Shown: positions 17,616-26,959, numbered from the stretch's first letter. The stretch: DNA of 64,000 bases from UBA1447 sp002329225 (GCA_050946835.1 JBMNVN010000008.1:1-64000); one strand, 5' to 3'. Made by a program: numbers and translations. Notes: generated by a model from the sequence alone, not told the origin.

Positions 17616-18581
17616 ATGCTTTACGAAAAAGAAAATTGTCCCGTTTGCGGTAAAACTTTTGTCCCCGGTGACGACATAGTCGTCTGTCCCGAATGCGGTA
17701 CACCTCACCACAGGGAATGCTGGACTGAAAACGGCGCTTGCGCCAACAGCGGCCTGCATTCCGAAGGTTTTGTTTGGAAAAACTCCGAAAAGGCCGCCGA
17801 ATCGGGGGACTTAAAAAACAACATCTGCCCCGGTGAGCCGGCAAAAGTTTGTCCGCTCTGCGGTTATGCGGACGCAGACGGCAACGAAGATTGTCCTCTT
17901 TGTAAAAATACGGGGGATGAAAATAAAAATGCGGAAAATGGAGAAGGAACTCTCTCCCCGCTCTCCCGCTACATCGGCACTTTTCCTTTTATAGGTATTG
18001 ACCCCTCGGAAGAGCTCGACGGTATTAAAGCCCTTGACATTGCACTTTATGTGCGGTTCAGTGCCCATCGGTATCTGGATAAATTCCGCAAAGCTCTTTC
18101 AAATCCAAAAAAACCGAGTTGGAACTGGGCGGCATTTTTCTTTTCACCATATTGGTTCTTCTTCCGTAAACTCTATTGGCTGGGGGGAATATTTCTCGGA
18201 CTTCATTTTGCCCTTTCCGTAGCTTTTGCAGGTCCAATGGGAGAGTTGCAGACGCTTTTGCTCGAAATCAACCGCCAAACGTATGTTACACCCGAAATGG
18301 ACACCTTTATCGTCCGGTTGGCCGAATTCTTCCCTATGATGCTTATCAATCTTTTTCTTAACCTTGTTTTACGCTGTTCTGCCGCAGCGGTCGCCGTTCC
18401 CGCTTACAGAAATAAGGTTTTTAAAGATTTGCGCTCCATAAGGCGATTTGCTGCGGACGAAAACGTTTTCCGCGCCCTTACACTGCGCCGCGGGGGGACT
18501 TCCGGTTTTGCTTTGATGGGCAGCGTACTCTTATTCGATTTACTCTGGATTACCCTCAATTACATTGTCAGTCAACTGTAA
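17616..18581 (+). CDS. Zinc-ribbon/RING-like and DUF2628-type membrane protein
   Basis: 321 residues. The N-terminus is a cysteine-rich module with CPVC at 8-11, CPEC at 24-27, HH at 31-32 and further cysteines at 35 and 42, as in prokaryotic RING-finger-like domains. A second zinc-ribbon-like pair (CPLCG ... CPLC) follows at about 81-98. After an acidic linker, the motif SWNWAAFFFSPYWFFFRKLYW marks a DUF2628-like membrane domain with three or four hydrophobic segments. Proteins of this plan are common in Clostridia and are of unknown function. It precedes galU by 29 bp, so co-transcription is plausible. Confidence 0.8.
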   Translation: MLYEKENCPVCGKTFVPGDDIVVCPECGTPHHRECWTENGACANSGLHSEGFVWKNSEKAAESGDLKNNICPGEPAKVCPLCGYADADGNEDCPLCKNTGDENKNAENGEGTLSPLSRYIGTFPFIGIDPSEELDGIKALDIALYVRFSAHRYLDKFRKALSNPKKPSWNWAAFFFSPYWFFFRKLYWLGGIFLGLHFALSVAFAGPMGELQTLLLEINRQTYVTPEMDTFIVRLAEFFPMMLINLFLNLVLRCSAAAVAVPAYRNKVFKDLRSIRRFAADENVFRALTLRRGGTSGFALMGSVLLFDLLWITLNYIVSQL

Positions 18582-18610
18582 TATAAAACTATATAAAAGG
18601 AGTCTTTTTT

Positions 18611-19486
18611 ATGAAAGTTAAGAAAGCTGTTATTCCGGCAGCGGGATTGGGAACCCGGGTCTTACCCGCCTCAAAAGCGGTCCCGAAAGAAATGCTCAAC
18701 ATCGTGGACAAGCCTGCAATTCAATACATTGTGGAGGAGGCTGCCGCCGCGGGTATTGAGGATATACTCATAATCACCAACCGGGGCAAAGGCGCCATTG
18801 AAGACCACTTTGACTATGCTTTCGAGTTGGAAACAGCTTTAGCGGCCAATCCTTCAAAGGCCAAGATGCTCGAAGATGTACGGGCTGCAGCGGAGCTTGC
18901 AAACATATACTTTTTGCGCCAGAAAGTAACAAAGGGCTTGGGACATGCAATATTATGTGCCAAAAGCTTTGTAGGAAATGAACCTTTTGCCGTACTTTAC
19001 GGCGATGACGTGATTTTTTCGGAAGACCCGGTTATAGGGCAGTTATGCCGTGCCTATGAAGAATTCGGCAAAGCCATTGTAGGCGTAAAAGAAGTTCCCC
19101 GGGAGCTGGTAAAGCTTTATTGCACACTGGATGTTTCACCTTTAAAAGGCAGAGCCATGAACTGCCACAGTATTATTGAAAAACCTACGGAAGAACAAAT
19201 AATGAGCCACTATTCCATTTTAGGCCGGTTGATTTTACCGCCTGAGATTTTCTCCATACTGGAAGAAGGAATAAAGCACTCCGGCGATGCCGAGTTTTAT
19301 CTGACCGACTCCATGAGCGACCTTGCCAAAGCCGGGAAGCTGCTGGCCTATGACTTTGACGGAACACGTTACGATATGGGCAACAAGTTGGGAATGATGA
19401 AAGCCAACTGCGAAGTGGCACTGAACCATCCGGAAATCGGCGAGAGTTTCCGTGCCTATTTGAAGGAGCTTTCTTCCAAACTTTAA
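18611..19486 (+). CDS. galU: UTP-glucose-1-phosphate uridylyltransferase
   Basis: 291 residues, the usual length for bacterial GalU. It makes UDP-glucose from UTP and glucose-1-phosphate in the cytosol, feeding glycolipid, teichoic-acid and polysaccharide synthesis. The nucleotide-binding signature is AAGLGTRVLPASKAVPKEM near residue 8. VDKPAIQYIVEEA follows, and the YGDD active-site segment appears near residue 130. IIEKP and the C-terminal YDMGNKLG are also typical. A clear AAAAGGAG ribosome binding site precedes the ATG. It is the only nucleotide-sugar gene in this plus-strand run. Confidence 0.95.
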   Translation: MKVKKAVIPAAGLGTRVLPASKAVPKEMLNIVDKPAIQYIVEEAAAAGIEDILIITNRGKGAIEDHFDYAFELETALAANPSKAKMLEDVRAAAELANIYFLRQKVTKGLGHAILCAKSFVGNEPFAVLYGDDVIFSEDPVIGQLCRAYEEFGKAIVGVKEVPRELVKLYCTLDVSPLKGRAMNCHSIIEKPTEEQIMSHYSILGRLILPPEIFSILEEGIKHSGDAEFYLTDSMSDLAKAGKLLAYDFDGTRYDMGNKLGMMKANCEVALNHPEIGESFRAYLKELSSKL

Positions 19487-19521
19487 GTCCTGAGAGTTTT
19501 TATACCGAGGAGGAGGAAAAA

Positions 19522-20961
19522 ATGAGCGCTAAATCATTGCTGTCAAAAGCTTTAAAAAAGTCGGTATCCGTACCGAAATTTAGAAGGGGTAAGTTCCCCG
19601 ATGCCTCACCCTTGCCTGAAGGTAAATTTGACAAGTTGGATAAAGCCCCTGCAAAACATTTCACTGCAGGGTTCGGAAAAGCCGCAATTATTCCTCCCGA
19701 TTTGCTGAACAAAAAATACTATGTAGCCGGCTACAACATCAACAACCCGGCAACGGGTATTCTGGATGTTCCCCATGTTCATGCACTTTGGCTGGATGAC
19801 AATTCCGGCCGGGGTGCCGTGGTTTTTGTATCCCTCGATGCGGTGGGTATGCTTAATAAGGATGTAAATGATGTCAAGGCATCCATGGCGGGTTTTCTTA
19901 AAGAGGCGGGCTGCCGCAGCATTAACATTCTTTGCACCCACAACCATGCCGGTATAGATACCATGGGGCTGTGGGGTCCCCTGCCCCTGACCGGACAGAA
20001 TCCGAAATTTATGGAAATTGTTTTTAACGGTATAAACACCGCCGTGCGCAAGGCCTATGAGGACCGCCGCAAGGCTGATGTTTACTTGGGGCGAATTCCC
20101 GTGGAAGGAATGCAAAACGACCACCGCACACCGGTAGTCTACTCCAAAACTCTGACCCGTTTTCGTATTGTGCCTACTGACGGCAGCCGGGAAATTTACT
20201 TCATAAACTTTGCCGCCCACTCCGAGTCCCTCGGCGGCGGCAACTCCCTTGTAAGCGCCGACTTCCCCGCCTATATGAGGGAGAAAATACTGGAGGAAAC
20301 CGGAGCGGAAACCGTTTATTGTGTGGGAGCGATAGGCGGCATGATCAGCATGGACCGCATAGGTGACGACATAGTGGAATCCACAAAAGCCATAGGACGC
20401 AAGGTTGCGGAATTCACACTTGCTATTGAAAAGGAAGAAAAAATCAAACCGGAAATAAACTTTATGCGTCAGGAATTTTATGCCGAAGTTGACAACCATG
20501 TGCTTATGCTGGCCACAAAAATCGGCATCCTTAAAGCCGACAGATATCACAAAAAAAGCGCCAGCCACGGTTATGTTTTAAAGTCCGAAATGACCTATTT
20601 CGAAATCGGCGGGGTCAAAATGCTTCTGCTCCCCTGCGAAATCTTCCCCGAACTTGTTTTCGGAGGCTATCTGAGCAGTGAGGAGTCCGCCGAAGGTAAG
20701 GGGCCGGAGATCAACCCCACCCCTTTGACAGAGATAGCCGGTGAAGAAGAACTTCTGATTTTCGGTCTGGCAAACGACGAGCTGGGTTATGTTCTTCCGC
20801 CCAATGATTTTCTTTTAGATGCGAATATGCCTTATCTGGAAAAGGCAAAGGACCGTTTGGGACGCAACCACTACGAGGAAACAAACTCTCTCGGCCCTAA
20901 AACCGCCCCCACAATAGCCGATGCTTTTGCTCGGATTATGAAGGTTGTCAGTAAACAGTAA
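19522..20961 (+). CDS. Neutral/alkaline ceramidase-like hydrolase
   Basis: 479 residues with a GGAGGAGG ribosome binding site. The segment TAGFGKAAIIPP at the start of the domain, the CTHNHAGIDTMG motif (zinc-binding His pair, about residue 140) and the later AAHSESLGG segment match the N-terminal domain of the neutral/alkaline non-lysosomal ceramidase family. Those enzymes hydrolyse N-acyl amide bonds in ceramide. Unlike classical ceramidases (about 650-750 residues) it lacks the C-terminal immunoglobulin-like domain, and no signal peptide is seen, so a cytosolic enzyme with a different substrate is likely. It sits between galU and a lipoprotein gene. Confidence 0.8.
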   Translation: MSAKSLLSKALKKSVSVPKFRRGKFPDASPLPEGKFDKLDKAPAKHFTAGFGKAAIIPPDLLNKKYYVAGYNINNPATGILDVPHVHALWLDDNSGRGAVVFVSLDAVGMLNKDVNDVKASMAGFLKEAGCRSINILCTHNHAGIDTMGLWGPLPLTGQNPKFMEIVFNGINTAVRKAYEDRRKADVYLGRIPVEGMQNDHRTPVVYSKTLTRFRIVPTDGSREIYFINFAAHSESLGGGNSLVSADFPAYMREKILEETGAETVYCVGAIGGMISMDRIGDDIVESTKAIGRKVAEFTLAIEKEEKIKPEINFMRQEFYAEVDNHVLMLATKIGILKADRYHKKSASHGYVLKSEMTYFEIGGVKMLLLPCEIFPELVFGGYLSSEESAEGKGPEINPTPLTEIAGEEELLIFGLANDELGYVLPPNDFLLDANMPYLEKAKDRLGRNHYEETNSLGPKTAPTIADAFARIMKVVSKQ

Positions 20962-21009
20962 TATACCGAGTTGAAAACGAGCCGGAATATGGAACAGGAT
21001 GTGATTTTT

Positions 21010-22698
21010 TTGAAGTCAAATCTTTTTAAAATCGTTGCCGTATTGGTCAGCCTTTCTCTCCTTACGGCTATCCTTTCATCATGCAAACCCGACCCTGACC
21101 AGAACAGCACAACCCTTGAGACCATGGCACCCGTTGACGATGTCTGGCGGGAGGGCTTGTCACGGGACAAGATTACAACGCCTAATACCCTAAGCCCCGA
21201 AGAAATTACTAAGATAGTCAAAGAGGCTTTAGGCCCTGATTCCAAATGGGACGGCAACTATATTAAGTTAAGCCCGGCTGAAAAAGAGATAATCAAAGCC
21301 TATTTTTCGAAAAATGGCTATGCCATCAACATCCTCGGCGCAAAGCCCCTGCTTTCACCCGACAAATACGAACCTGTCATCCCGGTTTCAACAAAGACTC
21401 TATCGGGCCTCATTGCCGGTTCTCCGATAGGTTTCGGCGGCTCGGGTAATTCCATGTTTGAAAGAGTTGCACCCACAAAAGACGGCGGCTATGTGATAAC
21501 GGGTTTTTTCAGCACCGTTTCCGGCGACTGTGCCGAAGCGGGAGAGGACTGGACAGGCACCAAAAGTTCCCTTGTAAAATATGACAAAGACGGCAATCTG
21601 CAGTGGAAGGCCTTCCTCGGGGGGGACGGAGGGGGAGTAAACTTCCGCGGACTCACCGTTCTGGCGGACGACAGTATCATCGTCTCCGGTGACACTAAGG
21701 CTCCTTCCGTAGGAGCAAAAAACGACAAGTTTTTTGATGCACTTTTGGTTAAGTACTCGCCTTCCGGCAAACAGGAATGGATAAAGACCATGAGCGGCAG
21801 TAAAAGCGAATGGTTTTCCTGTGTTGCCGCTACGCCTGACGGAGGTTTTATTGCGGGAGGAAAAGCGGAATCCTCCGATGGAGATTTTGAAGACTTAAAG
21901 GACGACAACATAAAAGCCATACTTGTCAAATTTGATGCCGATGGCGGAGTTCGTTGGAAGCGCTCGGTCAGCGGAACAAAAAGCAGCGAATTTGAAGGCC
22001 TTTCCGTCAACGGCAACGGTGATATTTTTGCCGTATGCAAAACCGCCGCTTCGGACGGAGATTTTGAAGCTCTTGCAGGCAGAGGACAGCTTGACACCTT
22101 GGTTTTTTCTTATGACAAAAACGGTACACTTAATTGGGCAAGTTCATTTTCCGGCAGCGGCTCCGATGAATTGATTGCCGTAGCCGCCTCCCCCGACGGG
22201 GGCTGTGTAATTGCGGGAAAATACAGCATAGATATAATGGTTGACGGCAGTTTTTCCGCTTATCACAATGCCGGCTCATTTGACTCTTTTATTGTAAAAT
22301 TCAACAAAAACGGCACGGTAGGTTGGGCAAAACCCGTAGCGGGCCTTGATAGTGAAGAGATAACGGGCATAACCGCTGTAGACGGAGGCTATGCCGCTGT
22401 GGGAATAACCTCATCCGCCAACCGGGACTTTGCCACTATAGGCAACAAGGGGGGCAGGGACGGTTTTATCATACTTATAGATGAACTCGGTGAAACAATC
22501 GCCATGGAATCCATTTCAGGAACAACGGAAGATGTTCCGAGAGCCGTCACCTCGACCGATGACGGCAGGGTCATTGTGGTAGGCGGAACCAATTCCAACG
22601 ACCTGTTTTTTGCCGGTATGAAACCGGCGGCAAACAAGATACTCTTTAACTGCTATTCCGTTACCTTCACCCTTAAATGGGGTAAAGACGGCACCTGA
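21010..22698 (+). CDS. Lipoprotein with beta-propeller-like repeats
   Basis: About 562 residues from a TTG at 21010. The open frame extends in frame to a TTG at 20971, but the downstream start has AGGA 10 nt upstream and gives a normal 25-residue lipoprotein signal ending LSSC, so it is preferred. The mature protein contains five or six repeats of about 55 residues, of the form VKYDKDGNLQWKAFLGG...GGFIAGGKAES..GDF. The pattern (KxxxxGxxxWxxxxxGSxxDE, then a DGGxxxxG strand) is that of bacterial beta-propeller repeats. Anchored outside the membrane; ligand unknown. It follows the ceramidase-like gene closely, so the two are probably one transcript. Confidence 0.8.
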   Translation: MKSNLFKIVAVLVSLSLLTAILSSCKPDPDQNSTTLETMAPVDDVWREGLSRDKITTPNTLSPEEITKIVKEALGPDSKWDGNYIKLSPAEKEIIKAYFSKNGYAINILGAKPLLSPDKYEPVIPVSTKTLSGLIAGSPIGFGGSGNSMFERVAPTKDGGYVITGFFSTVSGDCAEAGEDWTGTKSSLVKYDKDGNLQWKAFLGGDGGGVNFRGLTVLADDSIIVSGDTKAPSVGAKNDKFFDALLVKYSPSGKQEWIKTMSGSKSEWFSCVAATPDGGFIAGGKAESSDGDFEDLKDDNIKAILVKFDADGGVRWKRSVSGTKSSEFEGLSVNGNGDIFAVCKTAASDGDFEALAGRGQLDTLVFSYDKNGTLNWASSFSGSGSDELIAVAASPDGGCVIAGKYSIDIMVDGSFSAYHNAGSFDSFIVKFNKNGTVGWAKPVAGLDSEEITGITAVDGGYAAVGITSSANRDFATIGNKGGRDGFIILIDELGETIAMESISGTTEDVPRAVTSTDDGRVIVVGGTNSNDLFFAGMKPAANKILFNCYSVTFTLKWGKDGT

Positions 22699-22721
22699 AA
22701 TCTAAACTTAAAAACGAAAAT

Positions 22722-22758
22722 CCGCTCCGGTGTTTTGTGTTCCGGAGCGGTTTGTTTT
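22722..22758 (+). terminator. Rho-independent terminator between convergent genes
   Basis: Stem CCGCTCCGG (22722-22730) with CCGGAGCGG (22742-22750), followed by a T-rich run on the plus strand. On the minus strand the flank is also T-rich, so it probably ends both the lipoprotein transcript and the hom-lysC transcript. Confidence 0.85.
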
Positions 22759-22776
22759 TCAGTTGCGCTATCCCTG

Positions 22777-23985
22777 TTACTCGTTCATAAAGGCGTCATG
22801 CACGGCTTCCACCGCCCGCTCGGCGTCTTTTGCGCTGATGAGAACGGATATTTTTATCTCGCTTGCCGCAATCATTTCTATATTTATATCGTTGCGGTAA
22901 AGAGCACCGAACATTTTTGAGGCCGTGTCCGCATGGGTTTGCATACCTGCACCCACTATTGAAATTTTTGCCACATCGGTGTCGCAGACTATCTGTGCAT
23001 CCCGGGCAAAATCCAAAGAAGTTTCAAGCAGCTTGGCAACTTCCTTGGCACTGTCACGGCTGACGGTAAAGGCAATATCTTTTGTACCGTCCCTGCCGAC
23101 GGACTGCAAAATCATATCCACATTGATATTCTTAGCCGCTACTTTTCCGAAAATCTTATACGCCACACCCGGAATATCCGGCACACCGATAATTGAAATT
23201 CTTGCCACATTTGCGTCTTTAGTAACGCCCCTGACCAACATTTTTTCCACAGAGACCGCCTCCTTCACTATTGTACCCGGTAATCTTGAAAGGCTCGAGA
23301 GCACTTCAAGTTTTACATTAAATCTTTTTGCCATTTCCACCGAACGGTTGTTAAGCACCTGCGCACCGAGGGTGGCAAGTTCCAGCATTTCATCATAGGT
23401 AATTTCGCTTAGCTTTCTTGCACTTTTCACCTTGCGGGGGTCAGCGGTATAAACGCCCTCAACGTCGGTAAAAATCTGGCAGCGCTCGGCCCCCAATGTC
23501 GCGGCTATCGCCACCGCACTTGTATCGGAGCCTCCGCGCCCCAAGGTGGTTATATCGTCGTATTTGCAGATACCCTGAAAGCCGGCAACGATTACAATAT
23601 TTTTTTTACTGAGTTCAGCACTGATTCTTTCCGCCGTTACGGTTTTAACCCGGGCATTGCCGTAGTTGGAATTTGTTTTAAACCCGGCCTGCCAGCCCAA
23701 AAGGGAGCAAACGGGAACATCAAGGGTTTCAATTGCCATAGCCAATAACGCTATCGAAATCTGCTCCCCTGCGGACATAAGCATATCCATCTCCCGGCGG
23801 GAAGGATCGGGGTTTATCTCCTTTGCCTTGGCAATTAAATCATCGGTGGTATCCCCTTGGGCGGAAACAACTACCACCACATCGTTGCCCGCTTTGTAGG
23901 TGTCCGTCACTATGTTTGCCACATTCATAACCCGCTCGGCGTTCGCCACGGAACTGCCGCCGAACTTTTGAACAATCAACGCCAT
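22777..23985 (-). CDS. lysC: Aspartate kinase
   Basis: 402 residues, the usual length of a single-function aspartokinase. It phosphorylates aspartate, the first step toward Lys, Met, Thr and diaminopimelate. The N-terminus VQKFGGSSVANAERV is the kinase signature. GRGGSDTSAVAIA, TDVEGVYTADPR and the ordered ACT domains at the C-terminus (ISIIGVPDIPGVAYKIF and VAKISIVGAGMQ) imply allosteric feedback by amino acids. GGAGG precedes the ATG. It lies 56 bp downstream of hom on the same strand and probably shares its transcript. Confidence 0.96.
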   Translation of the reverse strand: MALIVQKFGGSSVANAERVMNVANIVTDTYKAGNDVVVVVSAQGDTTDDLIAKAKEINPDPSRREMDMLMSAGEQISIALLAMAIETLDVPVCSLLGWQAGFKTNSNYGNARVKTVTAERISAELSKKNIVIVAGFQGICKYDDITTLGRGGSDTSAVAIAATLGAERCQIFTDVEGVYTADPRKVKSARKLSEITYDEMLELATLGAQVLNNRSVEMAKRFNVKLEVLSSLSRLPGTIVKEAVSVEKMLVRGVTKDANVARISIIGVPDIPGVAYKIFGKVAAKNINVDMILQSVGRDGTKDIAFTVSRDSAKEVAKLLETSLDFARDAQIVCDTDVAKISIVGAGMQTHADTASKMFGALYRNDINIEMIAASEIKISVLISAKDAERAVEAVHDAFMNE

Positions 23986-24041
23986 ACTTTTCCTCCAAAG
24001 CCGTTCAGACCCGTTGCCCGAACGGCGTAAATAATCTTTCT

Positions 24042-25280
24042 TTAAAAATCCGTTATCCGGATCAGGGAGAGAAGTTCCGCTCCCGGCAATTTATCAAGTT
24101 TTGCCCGCAGACGCCTTTCGGTATCCTGCGGAGTTACAAAGGCCAGTTCCCAAGCAGGTGCACCGTCCCGACGGAGCGGACGTGCCGAACCGAAAAGTTC
24201 CTCGGCCGCTTTTAAAGTTGCTTCAGGGTTTTCAGTCTTAAACCTCAGGAAAAGGGATGTCTCAATATCAAGGTAGTCTATTACATAATCTTCTTCGCTG
24301 TCTTCCCAACCGAAGAGTTTTTTCTTTTCCACATGTTTTGCACAGTCAATAACATCGGCCACCACGGCACTTGCGGTAGGCATTTTCCCCGCCCCCCGTC
24401 CGTAGAAAACAACATCTCCGGTGGCATCTCCTCGCACCAGGATAGCATTAAACACATCTTCCACGCTTGCCAGCTGACTTTGTCTGCTTACAAAGGCGGG
24501 GCTTACCATGGCATAAATTTTATCTTCCCCCACTTTTGCGGCACGGCCGATAAGTTTAATCACGCCGCCCCAATCCCGGGCGTATTCAACATCCTCGGGG
24601 GTAATGGAGCTTATCCCCTCGGTGTAAACGGTGTCGGGATAAACATGCTTGCCGTAAGCCAGGGAAGCGAGAATACAAATTTTACGGCAGGCATCATGCC
24701 CTTCCACATCCGCAGTAGGATCCTTTTCGGCATATCCGTTTTCCTGTGCGAGTTTAAGGGCATCGGCAAAACTCATTTTGTCCGAAATCATTCTTGTAAG
24801 AATAAAGTTGGTGGTACCGTTTAATATGCCGGCTATTTCGTTAATCTCGTTGGCGGCAAGGCATTGGCTTATGGGCCGGATAATCGGGATGCCGCCGCCG
24901 ACGCTGGCCTCAAACAGATAATTTACATTCATTTTCTGGGCGAGGGTGAGCAACTCATAACCCTTGTTGGCCACAAGTTCTTTGTTGGAGGTAACAACGC
25001 TTTTGCCCGCTTTAAGGCAGGCAAGTGTGTACTCGTAGGCGGGGTGAATCCCTCCCATAGCCTCCACTACAATGCCTACCTCCGGATCGTTGAGAATTAA
25101 ATTAAAGTCGTTAATAATCAGGTGTTCGTTGACATCCCCGCTGAAATCCCGTATATCCAAAATATATTTCAGATCAAGTTGGGTCAGGGTGCTTTTTTTT
25201 ACAATGCTGTTGTGATGTTTGTTAAGCAGCTCGGCAACACCGGAGCCAACCACGCCGTAACCCATTATGGCCACATACAT
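24042..25280 (-). CDS. hom: Homoserine dehydrogenase
   Basis: 412 residues. It reduces aspartate semialdehyde to homoserine using NAD(P)H. The N-terminal nucleotide-binding motif is GYGVVGSGVAELL. VTSNKELVANKG and the GGGIPIIRP plus LNGTTNFILTRM segments are typical of the catalytic domain. The C-terminus (about 335-412) is an ACT-like regulatory region. It is first in a two-gene minus-strand operon with lysC. No lysine riboswitch or T-box is visible in the short upstream region. Confidence 0.96.
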   Translation of the reverse strand: MYVAIMGYGVVGSGVAELLNKHHNSIVKKSTLTQLDLKYILDIRDFSGDVNEHLIINDFNLILNDPEVGIVVEAMGGIHPAYEYTLACLKAGKSVVTSNKELVANKGYELLTLAQKMNVNYLFEASVGGGIPIIRPISQCLAANEINEIAGILNGTTNFILTRMISDKMSFADALKLAQENGYAEKDPTADVEGHDACRKICILASLAYGKHVYPDTVYTEGISSITPEDVEYARDWGGVIKLIGRAAKVGEDKIYAMVSPAFVSRQSQLASVEDVFNAILVRGDATGDVVFYGRGAGKMPTASAVVADVIDCAKHVEKKKLFGWEDSEEDYVIDYLDIETSLFLRFKTENPEATLKAAEELFGSARPLRRDGAPAWELAFVTPQDTERRLRAKLDKLPGAELLSLIRITDF

Positions 25281-25327
25281 TTTTTCAGACCTCCAGTCAA
25301 TACTCCGGTTATTTTATCACAAACAAT

Positions 25328-25372
25328 GGAGGGAATAAAGGGGAAAAGGAGAAAAAAGGGAAAAAGGGGAAA
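25328..25372 (+). repeat. Polypurine tract between hom and the ytvI-like gene
   Basis: 45 nt that are purine except for one T (36 uninterrupted purines at 25337-25372), made of short G and A runs. In the hom transcript direction it would be a pyrimidine-rich leader. Confidence 0.6.
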
Positions 25373-25378
25373 CTTTTG

Positions 25379-25407
25379 TTTGCGATTTAGAAATTATTTG
25401 ATATAAT
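25379..25407 (+). promoter_or_regulatory. Probable promoter of the ytvI-like gene
   Basis: A perfect TATAAT at 25402-25407 with a weak -35 (TTTGCG, 25379-25384) at 17 bp. The weak -35 would fit an alternative or activator-dependent promoter. The start codon is 44 nt downstream. Confidence 0.45.
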
Positions 25408-25450
25408 TTCATCAATTGCAGATAATTTTGCCGTCTTGTGAGGGGTAAAA

Positions 25451-26635
25451 ATGACAGAAACGGAAAAACGCAAACAGTTCCTGATAAACTCAGGCTATAT
25501 TCTCGCTTTAGCCGGGCTGTACTACTTTTTTATGAAGTACGCCTTTTGGCTGTTGTTCCCCTTTATGTTTTCTGCCTTCGCGGCAATGCTTTTGCAGCGC
25601 CCCGTCAGGTTTTTATCCGACAGAACAAAAAAATTGAAAAAAAGTACTATTGCTTATCTTCTTGTTGCCGCCATCTTCTTGACTTTTACGGCCCTCTTAT
25701 CACTTGTCGGTATAAAACTCTTTTTCAGCATCAAGGGCCTGTTTACCTCTCTTGCACAGTCTTTTAAGGATTTACCTTCATTGCTCGCTCAGGCGGAAGC
25801 ATCCATCGGGCATACTCTTCGCTTTTTGCCCGGAGGTGTTCAAGACAGCATAACTGCCGCCCTCCACAATTTTATTGAAAAGTTTTCCTTTGACGATTTT
25901 TGGGAAGCCGGTTTTTCAGTCCTTTCAGGCCCGTTAAGCGGAGTCTGGACCACCGCAAAACTCGTGCCGGAATTTGTTGTGGGTACAATAATCAGTATTG
26001 TCTCCTGCTTTTTTATGACTGCCGATTATGACCGAATTGCTAAATTTATTGTGAGCCAACTGCCCCCAAATAAGAAGGAAGCCGTGTTTATCAGTAAACG
26101 AACCACCTTATCTTCCATAGGTAAAATGGGGCTTTCCTATGCCACGCTTATGCTTCTGACATTCTCGGAGATGACTCTGGGGCTGGGGATATTAAGGCTT
26201 TTGGGGATTTACAAAGGCAGTTATCTGATTGCTACCGCCGTAGTTGTAGCAATAGTGGATATCTTCCCGGTTTTAGGCACCGGCACGGTTTTGATTCCTT
26301 GGGCAATTTACAGCTTTATCTCGGGGAACACCTGGCTGGGTATAGGTTTGCTTGTTCTTTACGCAGTCATCTATGTTATCCGCCAGGCGGTGGAACCCAA
26401 ACTGGTAGCGGCGAACCTCGGCTTACCTCCGATTTTAACCCTCATGGGCATGTATATCGGTGTCAAACTTTTCGGTTTTATCGGACTGTTCCTTGTGCCT
26501 TTGACCATCATCTTTGTAAAAGTGCTCAATGACAACGGCATTTTGAGGCTGTGGAAAAAAATCTCCAACGGCGCCCCTAATTCTCCCGCCGAGTTGCTGT
26601 TAGAAGAGCAGGAGCAAGAAGAACAAGGCGGTTAA
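25451..26635 (+). CDS. ytvI: AI-2E family permease, YtvI-like sporulation membrane protein
   Basis: 394 residues with about eight membrane spans. The order is a pair of N-terminal helices, a soluble stretch rich in Phe and Leu (SIKGLFTSLAQSFKDLPSLL), and a C-terminal bundle that includes VEPKLVAANLGLPPILTLMGMYIGVKLFG. The last segment is the signature of the AI-2E/PerM transporter family. The length and N-terminus fit the sporulation integral membrane protein YtvI of Bacillota. The substrate is not known. The start is supported by GAGGGG 7 nt upstream. Confidence 0.85.
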   Translation: MTETEKRKQFLINSGYILALAGLYYFFMKYAFWLLFPFMFSAFAAMLLQRPVRFLSDRTKKLKKSTIAYLLVAAIFLTFTALLSLVGIKLFFSIKGLFTSLAQSFKDLPSLLAQAEASIGHTLRFLPGGVQDSITAALHNFIEKFSFDDFWEAGFSVLSGPLSGVWTTAKLVPEFVVGTIISIVSCFFMTADYDRIAKFIVSQLPPNKKEAVFISKRTTLSSIGKMGLSYATLMLLTFSEMTLGLGILRLLGIYKGSYLIATAVVVAIVDIFPVLGTGTVLIPWAIYSFISGNTWLGIGLLVLYAVIYVIRQAVEPKLVAANLGLPPILTLMGMYIGVKLFGFIGLFLVPLTIIFVKVLNDNGILRLWKKISNGAPNSPAELLLEEQEQEEQGG

Positions 26636-26711
26636 AACCGCACCGGCCTATGGGTTTAACGCCGACATACTCGGCTTATGCCCGAAATGATAGAAAATCA
26701 CAATTTCGCTA

Positions 26712-26740
26712 TTGACGGACAAAACCAAATATGATATATT
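26712..26740 (+). promoter_or_regulatory. tRNA operon promoter
   Basis: TTGACG (26712-26717), a 17-bp spacer and TATATT (26735-26740), 17 nt upstream of tRNA-Thr. Confidence 0.75.
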
Positions 26741-26757
26741 ATGCGGGCGTTTCAGAT

Positions 26758-26833
26758 GCTGGTGTAGCTCAGTTGGTAGAGCAGCTGATTTGTAATCAGC
26801 AGGTCGGGGGTTCGAGTCCGTCCACCAGCTCCA
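26758..26833 (+). tRNA. tRNA-Thr (anticodon TGT)
   Basis: 76 nt with encoded CCA. Acceptor arms GCTGGTG and CACCAGC pair fully. The D arm is AGCTCAGTTGGTAGAGC, the anticodon loop is TTTGTAA between GCTGA and TCAGC, and the T arm contains GTTCGAGTC. Confidence 0.95.
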
Positions 26834-26862
26834 CCAAAAACTCACCGAATCAAATTGAATAC

Positions 26863-26947
26863 GGGAGAGTTCCCGAGCGGCCAAAGGGAACAGACTGTAA
26901 ATCTGTCGTCAGTGACTTCGGTGGTTCGAATCCACCCTCTCCCACCA
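26863..26947 (+). tRNA. tRNA-Tyr (anticodon GTA)
   Basis: 85 nt with encoded CCA. Acceptor arms GGGAGAG and CTCTCCC pair fully. The anticodon stem CAGAC... encloses CTGTAAA, and a long variable arm (class II) follows, then the T arm with GTTCGAATC. It lies 29 nt after tRNA-Thr in the same transcript. Confidence 0.95.
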
Positions 26948-26959
26948 GAAAACTTCTTT

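Noticed and set aside
19606..20568. 320-residue minus-strand frame opposite the ceramidase-like gene
   Set aside because: Antisense shadow of a well-supported gene; composition is not that of a known family.
25281..25327. Lysine riboswitch upstream of hom and lysC
   Set aside because: The untranslated stretch is far too short for the ~170-nt aptamer, and its conserved elements are absent.
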